This document shows, in pieces, positions 18,498 through 27,087 of a stretch of 38,672 nt of DNA. Each line of letters opens with the position of its first letter. Position 1 is the stretch's first letter. The translations under genes and the position numbers were made by a program. The notes beneath the pieces were generated by a model. It made no database searches and had not been told where the DNA came from. It saw only the letters and a program-made list of their open reading frames with translations. The DNA comes from Bacillota bacterium (GTDB lineage: Bacteria > Bacillota_A > Clostridia > Lachnospirales > Lachnospiraceae): positions 1 to 38,672 of the forward strand of contig JAEZSL010000110.1 in assembly GCA_023443925.1 (NCBI GenBank), read 5' to 3'.

Positions 18498-19247
18498 ATG
18501 AAATACACCGTAGTAATTGCTGAAGATGAGGAATTATTACTTCATAATCTAGTTAAAAAAGTAGAAACAACAGAAACTGACTTTGTAGTTGCGGGTACGG
18601 CGCAAACCGGTATCCAGGCATATGAGCTGGTAAAAAAACTGCATCCCGATCTGGTGATTACCGATATCAGGATGCCTGTTATGGATGGAATCGCCCTGAT
18701 TAAAAAAGTTCAGGAAAATTATCCGTTAACGGATTTTATTATAACCAGCGGGTATTCCGACTTTGAATACACCAAAAGTGCCATACAGCTTAAGGTAACG
18801 GAATATCTGCTGAAACCTGTGGACCCGGATGAACTTAAAGCTGCCTTACAGCAGCTTGGTAATAAATATAAGATGCAGCAAAGCTCCTTTGAAGACATTT
18901 TTAATCCATCTACAACCCGTAATTCTCCGGCACAGATTGCCGGTATATTAAAGGATTATATCGCAACAAATTACTGTCTGGATATTAATCTGAACCTGAT
19001 TGCAGGCAGTATGAATTACAGTTCCAGTTATCTGACCAAGATTTTTTATAAACAATATAACTGCAGTCCGTCCAAATATCTGATATCCCTGCGTATGCAG
19101 AAAGCCCAGCAGATTCTCTTGCATAATCCCGAGCTTTCCATCCGCCAGGTAGGTGAAAGTGTCGGTTATCATGACCAGGGGTATTTTAGCAGGATATTTA
19201 AGAAACAGGTCGGCAGCAGTCCGCTGGAATACCGGGAGAAAGATTAG
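18498..19247 (+). CDS. Response regulator with AraC-type DNA-binding domain (YesN-like)
   Basis: The 249-residue protein has a receiver domain (about 2-120) with acidic pocket EDEE, phospho-acceptor Asp56 in ITDIRMPVMDG and Lys in LLKPVDPDEL. A compact AraC/XylS double helix-turn-helix follows (about 145-245; MNYSSSYLTKIFYKQ, GYHDQGYFSRIFKK). I chose the ATG at 18498 because TGGAGGTAAT precedes it directly; the upstream in-frame ATG (18468) lacks a site. It pairs with the adjacent kinase and is the best candidate to bind the box shared by the ABC-GH95, UROD-like and GH31 promoters. That assignment is inference. Confidence 0.93.
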   Translation: MKYTVVIAEDEELLLHNLVKKVETTETDFVVAGTAQTGIQAYELVKKLHPDLVITDIRMPVMDGIALIKKVQENYPLTDFIITSGYSDFEYTKSAIQLKVTEYLLKPVDPDELKAALQQLGNKYKMQQSSFEDIFNPSTTRNSPAQIAGILKDYIATNYCLDINLNLIAGSMNYSSSYLTKIFYKQYNCSPSKYLISLRMQKAQQILLHNPELSIRQVGESVGYHDQGYFSRIFKKQVGSSPLEYREKD

Positions 19248-19352
19248 GGTTATAAATATGTAAGGGGGCTGCTGCAACATAATAAATTTCCGAGACCTGG
19301 CCTAAAAGGTTTTTGAAATACACTCTCGTGTTTAGTTTGAGTTTATAGAAAG

Positions 19353-19397
19353 AAGAAGGACTATGTTATCATTTTCAGAAAAACATAGTCCATTCTT
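19353..19397. terminator. Hairpin between convergent yesN-like and LysM genes
   Basis: GGACTATGTT (19358-19367) pairs perfectly with AACATAGTCC (19382-19391). The stem extends through AAGAA/TTCTT with one bulge and runs into a T-rich tail. It lies between convergent genes and probably ends both transcripts. A second weaker pair (GATTTGA/TCAAATC, about 19438-19459) lies nearer the LysM gene. Confidence 0.65.
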
Positions 19398-19518
19398 TTA
19401 GACATACGAAAGATTTATGATTGTTTTCATGCAGTTGATTTGATGCTTTGATCAAATCTTTGGTTCCGAAAAGAAAAGCAGCTTATTTCACTTATCAAAA
19501 TTAAAGCTTCAGCACTAT

Positions 19519-20766
19519 TTAGATTATCGAGTATTGGACAGCCACATTCATCCATAACTGAGGATACCATTGCATAATATTCCAAATGCCGACACCGTAT
19601 AAATTAAACTCAGGTGCTAGTTTTAAAAAAACTTCATAACTACGGGCATCCCAGAAACGTACAAGATATTCATCTCCTGAATAGTAATAAAAAGAGACTG
19701 AATTAGTTAAAGGGTCATAAATAATCTGTGCATCATACTGTGCCGCCAGCTCAAGGGCGGCCTTATAACTGATGGCCCTGCCCTGTGAAGAACCTGGAAT
19801 AAAGGGTAATTGATAGATATAGCCCTGCATTGGCAAACCAAAAGACACCATATCAGACGGTACCCTTTGGGTAAAATCCTCTATAATTCTCCGGTAATTT
19901 TCTGTGCAAAGAGTTCCAAGAGACAATCTATTAGAGTATCCGAATTCATACACAATCAGAGTAATTCCTGACAGACCGCCTGTCATAAACTTGTAATCGA
20001 AACCAAAGATCGGATTTTCAAACGTATCCATAACCTTATAACCTGCCGAAGTAATACATTTAAGCATTTTTGTAGCATGTCTGCGATAATTTTCACGGTA
20101 TCTGGGGTGAATATAAGGTGTATGAAAGCTCACTCCGCTATATCCCTTGGTTTCCAATTTATGAAGTATTTGACTGATAAACCTGTCTTCAATTGTTATG
20201 TCAGATATAATGGAGTCAACCACCGCCATCTCCTCTTCATTGTTATTATTATGGGAAGCCGGAATAATCATCATTATAGGTTCTGTTCCATATGATTTTG
20301 CAAGTTTTATTATATCTTCATCTGCCAAATTGTTTAGATCACCTGTGGCAGTAACCGTATAACTATATACAGTGAGATAAGTCAGATAGGGTAAAGTCAT
20401 TTGCAGTGTTTTTGTATCAATAAAGGGATATGCAAAGCCATTAGTAGCGATTGCAGGCCCTTTTTGCCCGCAAAACCTAATAACTATTTCATCTCCCAAA
20501 TATAGGGACTGGTTATCCGACAATTCCGGATTATACCTAAGAAGTTCTATTACGGTCGTACCAAAGGAATCTGCAATCTGTACTAAGGTATCCCCCTCCT
20601 TAACAGTATAAGTAACTTCGGGTAAAAGTATAATAAGGGCTTCACCTGTTACCAATGAGTCTTTTTCCGTCAAGTTATTATAAATTTTCAATTTCTTAGC
20701 AGATACACCATAATTATCTGCAATGGAGAGGATGGTCTCTCCAGGTTCTACCACATGAATAATCAT
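19519..20766 (-). CDS. YaaH/SleL-like protein: two LysM repeats plus degenerate GH18 domain
   Basis: From the chosen start the protein is 415 residues. Two LysM repeats (IHVVEPGETILSIADNYGV at the N-terminus and YTVKEGDTLVQIADSFGT, about 52-95) bind peptidoglycan. A GH18-type barrel follows, as in the spore-associated N-acetylglucosaminidases YaaH/SleL. The strand that normally carries the DxxDxE catalytic motif reads GYSGVSFHTPYI, with no Asp or Glu in place, so hydrolysis is unlikely. The start at 20766 (MIIHVV) has GAGGG a few bases upstream; the ATG nine codons earlier has none. It probably sits in the spore coat or cortex. Its place inside a sugar locus looks incidental. Confidence 0.8.
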   Translation of the reverse strand: MIIHVVEPGETILSIADNYGVSAKKLKIYNNLTEKDSLVTGEALIILLPEVTYTVKEGDTLVQIADSFGTTVIELLRYNPELSDNQSLYLGDEIVIRFCGQKGPAIATNGFAYPFIDTKTLQMTLPYLTYLTVYSYTVTATGDLNNLADEDIIKLAKSYGTEPIMMIIPASHNNNNEEEMAVVDSIISDITIEDRFISQILHKLETKGYSGVSFHTPYIHPRYRENYRRHATKMLKCITSAGYKVMDTFENPIFGFDYKFMTGGLSGITLIVYEFGYSNRLSLGTLCTENYRRIIEDFTQRVPSDMVSFGLPMQGYIYQLPFIPGSSQGRAISYKAALELAAQYDAQIIYDPLTNSVSFYYYSGDEYLVRFWDARSYEVFLKLAPEFNLYGVGIWNIMQWYPQLWMNVAVQYSII

Positions 20767-20903
20767 TACTGCCCTCGAACGGTTTTGCTTCATTATATGT
20801 GTTTTATCGAAGGAGGTTTCTTATTAAGTAAATTATGGACAAACCCTGGTTGGATTTGAAGAACAATGATAAAAGACGGAATCCCTTTTTAATTTTATAT
20901 AAC

Positions 20904-23330
20904 TTACAAGTTTATAGATATTTCTTCACCCAGATACTTTATTTCTTTTGTTATCTCATCCGCCTTAATGATAAAGGTTCTGATCTCCTCCACACCACAA
21001 AAGGAGCCGCAGCGCTTTCCGATTGTCAGTTTACGGCTGTTATTCTCCCACTTTAATTCAATGGTCGTGTAAGCGCCATTTTCATAATTGTAGTTGTTTC
21101 CTTCATCCTCATATAATACAAAGCTGCCGTCCGCTCCCGGATATACCACCAGTTCCAGAGGCCAGCCGTTTTTCTCATCTGCATACTGCAGTCCCTGGGT
21201 CATAGGAAGAATGGAACCGGCTTTTACAAAGAGAGGGATAAGGTCAATGGGAGTTTCTATAGTAACGGTCTGTCCGCCGGTATAGAAATTACCGGTCCAG
21301 TAATCATACCAGCAGGCTTCCTCCGGCAGATAACAGTCTTTCGTTTTGTCTCGATAGATTACGGTGTTATTTGCCTCATAATACATGGGTTCTGTTACCG
21401 CATATACCAGGAGGGAAGAGCCAAACAGAAAACCGTCTTTTATTTCCGCAGCTTTTTTATCCTCCATAAAATCAAAGAGGAGGCTCCGCATAATGGTAGC
21501 GCTCTGTAAACGAACAGCACCTGCCAGGGAATAAATATAAGGCATTAGCTGATACCTTAAGCGGATAAATTTTTCAATGGCATCATAAAACAAATCGCCC
21601 TTCTTACCGAAATTCCAGATTTCTCTTGGCGTATCCGTACCGTGGGATCGAAACATAGGAAGAAAAGTGCCCATTTCCAGCCACCTTACATACAGCTCAC
21701 AGTAACCGGCATCCTCAACACCTTCGTTATATTGTCCCTGCCAGAACCATTTGGGAGTGGGATCGGTATTGCAGCCGCACCCGCGGTTCTGCCATTTATC
21801 ACCTACGGTAAAGAAGGCACCGATATCCAAGGTCCAGTAAGGATACCCGCTTAAGCCAACATTTAATCCTTCTATAATTTGCTTCTTTAAACTGTCCCAG
21901 GAGGCATAGGTATCCCCGGACCAAAGCATGGCACCATATTTCTGACCGGAGGCATATCCGGACCGGGTTAAGTTTAAGACACGGATATCCGTTGTTTCTT
22001 CTTTTTGATTCTCATAAATGCCCTGGGCATGCACCAGTGCATACAGATTTGCCTTTGCCGGGTCAAGATATTTTTTATGTTCGGCACCTACGAGCCAAAA
22101 ACGCTCCCAAGGCTCTTTTTTTACTTCTCCGCCCCAGTCAGGGCCGCTGAAAGGCTCTGTGGAATCACACCACCAGGCGTCAAACCCTTCGTTAAACAGC
22201 TCCTCTTTGGCCTGTTTCCAGTACATTTTACGAGCCTCTGCCGAAAAGGCATCATAGGTGGCATAATCATTTAAAAGATAACCGGCATCCGAAAATTCCG
22301 TATGATTCTTTCCTCCGGCATTCATATTCGGCCATACGGATACCATGGCGTGGGCATGGAGTCCGCGAATCTGATCCATGCAATCTTTCAGGTTGCCATA
22401 ACGTGTCCGGTCTACCAGTTTTTCACCCCAATTACCAGGTTCCCAGCTGTTCCAGTCCTGTACCACACAGTCAATGGGTACGTCTAATTCACGGTACTTT
22501 CTGATGACCTCCACAAGTTCCTCAGCCGTATAATACTGCTCCTTGGATTGAATATAGCCATAGGCCCATTTGGGCAGCATAGCGGCGGCTCCGGTGAGAT
22601 ATCGAAAGCCCGCAATGATGTCATCGGGTTTCTTTCCTGCTACAAAATAATAATCAAGCTGATCAACGGTATCCAGGAAAAGATAGGAACCGTTTTCATC
22701 ATCATTAAAGGTCATTAACGAACCGCAGTCTACCAGAATGCCATAACCCTTTGTAGAAAGAAACATAGGCATGGGTATTCTCATATTATGCTGATAAAGA
22801 TACTGGCTGTGCCTGCGGTAATTATAAATACCTTCCTCCGCCTGCCCGAGCCCGTAGATGCCTTCCTCTTCCTTCCAGTTAAAACTTAATTTACCCCGGT
22901 AAGCACGTCTTTCTGCCACCGGCCTTAAGTTCTGAACGAAATTTCGTTCTCCATCCACGGTTTTCACTCTGTTTATAACTGGTTTTTCATCTCCGGTCGT
23001 ATACCGGATAACATCAATTTCAGATAAGCTTTTTCCGGCTTCCTCCAGATAAAGCTCATTTGTGTTTTTATCTTTCCAGCTTATTCTGCCTGTATTGGTA
23101 CTGATAGTAATATCCAGCTTATCCGTAGCTACACAAACCTGCTCATCTTCTTCTGAGACAGTAAAAGGAACAGGAGCTTCACTCTTTTTGCTTATTATGA
23201 AGGAATCCTGCTTATAATCCTGACTTTTTGTATAGATACACCGTATAATAGAGGCCGTTACCGGTTCCAGACGCATCCGGGCATCCCCCAATACAAAATC
23301 GATCCCTTTTTCACTGACGAAAAATTGCAT
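20904..23330 (-). CDS. Glycoside hydrolase family 31 (alpha-xylosidase or alpha-glucosidase)
   Basis: The 808-residue enzyme has the GH31 plan: N-terminal beta-sandwich (about 1-235), TIM barrel (about 240-590), and C-terminal beta domains with a DUF5110-like end. The nucleophile is predicted to be Asp389 in WWCDSTEPF and the acid/base Asp473 in WSGDTYASW. GYIQSKEQYY and FRSHGTDTPREIW are further family marks. GH31 enzymes retain configuration and cleave terminal alpha-glucose or alpha-xylose. The sequence alone does not settle which. No signal peptide is present, so it is cytosolic. AAGGAG precedes the ATG. The upstream promoter carries shared-box copy C, tying it to the ABC-GH95 operon. An AraC regulator, broken by a stop codon, lies just upstream. 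Confidence 0.92.
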   Translation of the reverse strand: MQFFVSEKGIDFVLGDARMRLEPVTASIIRCIYTKSQDYKQDSFIISKKSEAPVPFTVSEEDEQVCVATDKLDITISTNTGRISWKDKNTNELYLEEAGKSLSEIDVIRYTTGDEKPVINRVKTVDGERNFVQNLRPVAERRAYRGKLSFNWKEEEGIYGLGQAEEGIYNYRRHSQYLYQHNMRIPMPMFLSTKGYGILVDCGSLMTFNDDENGSYLFLDTVDQLDYYFVAGKKPDDIIAGFRYLTGAAAMLPKWAYGYIQSKEQYYTAEELVEVIRKYRELDVPIDCVVQDWNSWEPGNWGEKLVDRTRYGNLKDCMDQIRGLHAHAMVSVWPNMNAGGKNHTEFSDAGYLLNDYATYDAFSAEARKMYWKQAKEELFNEGFDAWWCDSTEPFSGPDWGGEVKKEPWERFWLVGAEHKKYLDPAKANLYALVHAQGIYENQKEETTDIRVLNLTRSGYASGQKYGAMLWSGDTYASWDSLKKQIIEGLNVGLSGYPYWTLDIGAFFTVGDKWQNRGCGCNTDPTPKWFWQGQYNEGVEDAGYCELYVRWLEMGTFLPMFRSHGTDTPREIWNFGKKGDLFYDAIEKFIRLRYQLMPYIYSLAGAVRLQSATIMRSLLFDFMEDKKAAEIKDGFLFGSSLLVYAVTEPMYYEANNTVIYRDKTKDCYLPEEACWYDYWTGNFYTGGQTVTIETPIDLIPLFVKAGSILPMTQGLQYADEKNGWPLELVVYPGADGSFVLYEDEGNNYNYENGAYTTIELKWENNSRKLTIGKRCGSFCGVEEIRTFIIKADEITKEIKYLGEEISINL

Positions 23331-23403
23331 ACACGTCTTCTCCTTTTGTTTCGTAGATTATCATGAAATAAATTACATTTCACACATTCCCATTGATAAT
23401 CTA

Positions 23404-23440
23404 ATACTATCAGTTCGGATACTTTACGTCTATGCAATTT
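23404..23440 (-). promoter_or_regulatory. Promoter/operator of the GH31 gene, shared-box copy C
   Basis: On the minus strand AAATTGCATAGACGT (23440-23426) places TAGACG 17 nt before TAGTAT (23409-23404). The box matches copy A at 13 of 15 positions with the same spacing. The -10 is weak, which fits activator dependence. Confidence 0.5.
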
Positions 23441-23463
23441 CCAGCCCGTATTTTGCATTTATT

Positions 23464-24336
23464 TTACTCATCCCGGTCTTTTCTTTTCTGCCGGGGTGAG
23501 ATGCCGGTCTGCTTTTTAAACAGCCGGTAAAAATTTGACATGTTATAAAAGCCACATCTGGCTGCAATTTCTTTGCTTCCCAGTGAGGTGTTTTTCATTA
23601 ATTCTTTTGCCTTTTGCAGTCTTAACCGAACCAGATATTCACTGAAGCCGATATTAGTTACTCTTCTGAAATAAGTGGAGAAGTAGTTCGGGCTCATATG
23701 TACGGATTCTGCCACCTCATTTAATGTTATTCTTTCACAATAATGCTGTGCCATATAATCAAAGGCATCCTGGAGCCGTTTCATCTCAAGTTTTTTCTGT
23801 TTTAATTCTTCACCGGATTTGGTTTCATCCTGGGAATAGCGGGTTTAAAGTGTAAGGATGCGCAGAACATTGGCTTTTATCATAAGCCGGTAACCTGTGT
23901 TTCTGCTTTTCCATTCCTGGTGGATTTCTGTAATCATCTTACTAATTTCGATTGTAATATTATCTTCCTTCTCAATTTTGTTTCTGAAATTACTGCCTCG
24001 TTCGATAAAAGGCCGCAGATAGTCCAAATCAAATAAACTTGTCCGTTCAGCTACGAATTCAGGGGAAAATACCATAACCAGTGCAAGCATGTCCTCATCG
24101 CGTACACTCCATCCATGGGGCTCCACATTATTGAATATGATAATATCCCCCTGGGTAACATCATACTTCTGGCCATTGACATAGTAATTGCCGGACCCTT
24201 TATGGATATAGGTTATCTCAAAAAAACTGTGCCAATGGAAGGAATCCTCACAATTATCCGCTTTTTTTAAAACCTGTTCACTGATACCAAACGGGTATTC
24301 TGCATTTAACTCCATATTATCTTTTACAATAATCAT
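23464..24336 (-). pseudogene. AraC-family regulator (cupin sensor + HTH) interrupted by one in-frame stop
   Basis: One reading frame runs from ATG 24336 (GGAAGGAGTGG upstream) to a stop at 23464, but a TAA at 23845-23847 splits it. The first part (163 residues) is an AraC-type sugar-sensing cupin (SFHWHSFFEITYIHKGSG, GDIIIFNNVEPHGW). The second part contains the double HTH (ITLNEVAESVHMSPNYFSTYF, KEIAARCGFYNMSNFYRLFKK). There is no frameshift; the linker reads LTL-stop-TRYSQDE. A single base change (for example TTA to TAA) explains the split. An internal ATG at 23784 could start a 106-residue HTH fragment, but its ribosome binding site is weak. The intact gene would probably have regulated the GH31 gene downstream. 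A sequencing error is the alternative. Confidence 0.85.
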
Positions 24337-24403
24337 AAGCCACTCCTTCCCTGCAGCTGCCGCCGTGATCTAACTAAATCTTCTCCTGATCTTTTAAAAA
24401 TTT

Positions 24404-26617
24404 TTATTCCTCTTCTCCAAAAAACATATATTTCATATAAAAATCATTAAATGCAATGTCATTTGCCAGATTAATTTCAGAAGTGGCGGCTACAATCTCC
24501 AAAATAGAGGCAACGGAATCCGTCTCTGTTATATACTTAACAGCTCCTCCTAAAGAACTGTTTCCTACCGCTTCAATCCGTCCTCTGAACTCCTCCGGCA
24601 GCATACCTATTGCAATTGCTTTATCCTGGTCCATCTTAAAACCAAAACCGCCGGCTAAATATACCTTGTTTATTTGCCCATAATTAACACCATAGCGGAG
24701 CAGCAAGGTCTCAACACCCGCCCGGATGGCGGATTTGGCTAACTGAAGCTCACGGACATCCTTCTGGGTAAAGACGATATTTTCCCCTGCCAAAGTTTTC
24801 GCTAACGGAAAACCGTCATCAAAATAATCCTCCGACATTAGCCCCGTATCATCAATTATTTTTTCCTTCACCAGTTCCGCGGCAGTCTCGATGACCCCGG
24901 TTCCGCAGATTCCAATTGGGTTCTTATCACCGATGGTCCGTATGTTTACCTGCTTATCTATAATGTCCACATTGCAGACTGCTCCTTGAATACTGCCGGT
25001 CCCCCAGGTTATATTACCCCCTTCAAAAGCCGGGCCTGCAGCAGTGGAGGTAGTAAGAATCTTATTCCGTCCTCCGATTCCCATCTCACCGTTAGTACCC
25101 AGATCCACCAGCAGATTAATTTTATCTGATTCGTGGAACCCGCAAAAATATAAACCGGAGGTAATATCAGCACCGATATAAGTGGAGATACCAGGTAATA
25201 AGGTAATAGGGCAATCCATCCCAGCTTTGTCTTCAAATACTTCCTGGAAGGAACGTCTTAACAGGCTGATATCAACAGGGTGGAAAGGATATATTCCCAG
25301 TCCGCTGCAGTCATATCCCATTAACAAATGTCCCATGGTGGTATTTCCGGCTATTACTATTTCTTGTATTTCCTTCTGTTTAAGTCCGTTCTGTTTTAAA
25401 AGCTGCTCAATCCCTGTTAATAAATCCTCTTGGATACACTTTCTTAATTCTTTAGCCTTGCCATTCATGGAAGCCTGCATTCTGGATATAACGTCTGCAC
25501 CAAAAGCGCGCTGCCGGTTTACGGCTGTATAGGTATCAATAACCTGTTTTCCTTTATTTCCGACTAGAGTTAAGGCAAGGGTGGTGGTTCCAATATCTAT
25601 GGCTATGGAATAGACCTCTTCCTTTGTATTCTCTCTGTTTTGAGGTTTTGCCGTAAAGCCTGAGAGAACTTCAAAATCCGTTTCTTTTTTTTGCAGAACC
25701 TGTACTTTACAGGAAACAGCAGGCTGTGCTTTGCAGGCCAGCCTCCAGCCTTCTGCCAGTTCCTTTGCTTTGAAATATTTATTATCTGCAGGAGTCACGG
25801 CTAATTCTCCCTCCAGCAGCCGGATCTTGCATTTTCCGCAGGTACCGTTGCCTCCGCACACCGCACTAATATAGATACCGCCCCGTATCATTGTCTCCAG
25901 CAGGGTTTCCCCTGTTCTATATTCCAGAATCTTTTCCTCCTCCATGGTAACCACCGTTACTGTTATAACGGATTCCGCCGGAAGAACTGTTCTTACGGTA
26001 CAATTTACATTTTCACACTCCCTGCAGTCATGATCCAGTCGGAAGATTTGCCGGTTTCTCGTAAGGGCAAATACCTGGCAGTTTGATTTGACCGGATCAA
26101 ACATATATCCGGAAGTAATGGAAAGTCCCAGGTGTTCCTTCGCATTCACTGCTTCATAAGCCACTTTCTGCGCTTCCATAGGAATATTTAAGGGTGCCTC
26201 ATAACGATGACTGACTCCGAACCCTCGTTTGCCGCATTCTGCCTTTATCCAGTCTTTTAAATCCTCTTCCATTCCAAAAAGACATGAATCAGCCATGGCA
26301 TCCACCAGCATCCCTTTCAGATATTCATCCTCTGAAAAAAACTTTCCGGATAACTCGCCTATCTTCCCTCCCACGGTGGTTATGGAATAAAGCACCGGAC
26401 TTTGTGGCGGCAGAACAGCTGCATAGGCCTCTTTTATGTCAGTAAAACATATAACGGCTTTGGGCCGTATCCAGTCTAATACAACGGGTTTTAATTCTTC
26501 GTATTCTTCCAGCACCTCATTGTAGATAGGATTGTCTTCGTAGCATTGAATCAATCTTAATACGGCTTTGGGGTCCAGTTCTATATGAAAATTGTCCTTT
26601 ATTAAAATCTCGCTCAT
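24404..26617 (-). CDS. RACo-like corrinoid activation/regeneration protein
   Basis: This 737-residue ATP-dependent reductase re-reduces Co(II) corrinoid to the active Co(I) state. The N-terminal segment (about 1-215) resembles the B12-dependent methionine synthase activation domain and ends in a Cys cluster (CRECENVNC). A plant-type [2Fe-2S] ferredoxin domain follows with C254, C260, C263 and C295 (CGGNGTCGKC...LAC). The C-terminus is the ASKHA ATPase part: IAIDIGTTTLAL, LVDLGTNGEMGIG, GICGTGVIETAAEL, YLAGGFGFKMD. AAGGAG precedes the ATG. It lies in the methanol module, divergent from the PocR-AraC regulator, and most likely services MtaC. The AraC pseudogene lies 67 nt downstream. RACo proteins usually have the ferredoxin at the N-terminus, so the extra domain here is notable. 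Confidence 0.9.
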   Translation of the reverse strand: MSEILIKDNFHIELDPKAVLRLIQCYEDNPIYNEVLEEYEELKPVVLDWIRPKAVICFTDIKEAYAAVLPPQSPVLYSITTVGGKIGELSGKFFSEDEYLKGMLVDAMADSCLFGMEEDLKDWIKAECGKRGFGVSHRYEAPLNIPMEAQKVAYEAVNAKEHLGLSITSGYMFDPVKSNCQVFALTRNRQIFRLDHDCRECENVNCTVRTVLPAESVITVTVVTMEEEKILEYRTGETLLETMIRGGIYISAVCGGNGTCGKCKIRLLEGELAVTPADNKYFKAKELAEGWRLACKAQPAVSCKVQVLQKKETDFEVLSGFTAKPQNRENTKEEVYSIAIDIGTTTLALTLVGNKGKQVIDTYTAVNRQRAFGADVISRMQASMNGKAKELRKCIQEDLLTGIEQLLKQNGLKQKEIQEIVIAGNTTMGHLLMGYDCSGLGIYPFHPVDISLLRRSFQEVFEDKAGMDCPITLLPGISTYIGADITSGLYFCGFHESDKINLLVDLGTNGEMGIGGRNKILTTSTAAGPAFEGGNITWGTGSIQGAVCNVDIIDKQVNIRTIGDKNPIGICGTGVIETAAELVKEKIIDDTGLMSEDYFDDGFPLAKTLAGENIVFTQKDVRELQLAKSAIRAGVETLLLRYGVNYGQINKVYLAGGFGFKMDQDKAIAIGMLPEEFRGRIEAVGNSSLGGAVKYITETDSVASILEIVAATSEINLANDIAFNDFYMKYMFFGEEE

Positions 26618-27087
26618 TCAAACTCCTTATACAAAAAGTATCACAGTTAATTACTTCTGCTTTATTAATCACTTTTGATCTTTCAAAACCTGACTTTTTA
26701 TAGAATATAAAACATATTCTTGAACTGATTGCTACAAACGGAAATCACATGCAGGCTTGCTATGCTAAGACGTCAGCTTTAGCCTCATACTTTCATTATA
26801 TCATAATTATATTATAATACCTATTCCTATTCACTAAAGAATCCATGGCTGCTTGTGCATACCTGCAAGGTTTAGGAGCAGGGTTTCATCCGGATCAAAA
26901 CTGTAAACCTGGTGACCAGTTTTAGAAAGGGATACCGGTATACAGCAGTCAGCAGTTTTATCAGGTCTGTGTTGGTATCTTTCAGGGTTCGGCTTGCATT
27001 TTATTTATCTTTGCTATATACTTAAGTTTACTACCCGGGATTTTATATATAATTGATACGATTTTGAAATTGGAAAGGATGGCTATT
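26618..27087. other. 470-bp divergent intergenic region (RACo / PocR-AraC)
   Basis: This holds the promoters of two divergent genes. TATAAT occurs at 26800-26795 (minus) and 27048-27053 (plus), but neither has a good -35, which fits activator control. The middle shows AAAACTG/CAGTTTT (26897-26923) and the palindrome ATACCGGTAT (26932-26941). I looked for a cobalamin riboswitch (B12 box) on both strands and found none. No ORF is supportable here. Confidence 0.45.

Noticed and set aside
20835..21056. A + strand ORF of 73 codons with an AAGGAGG about 17 nt upstream
   Set aside because: It mostly overlaps the 3' end of the GH31 gene on the other strand, the spacing to the ribosome binding site is too long, and the product has no recognisable features.
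26618..27087. Possible cobalamin riboswitch before RACo or the PocR-AraC gene
   Set aside because: No B12 box or matching core was found on either strand; only isolated small hairpins are present.
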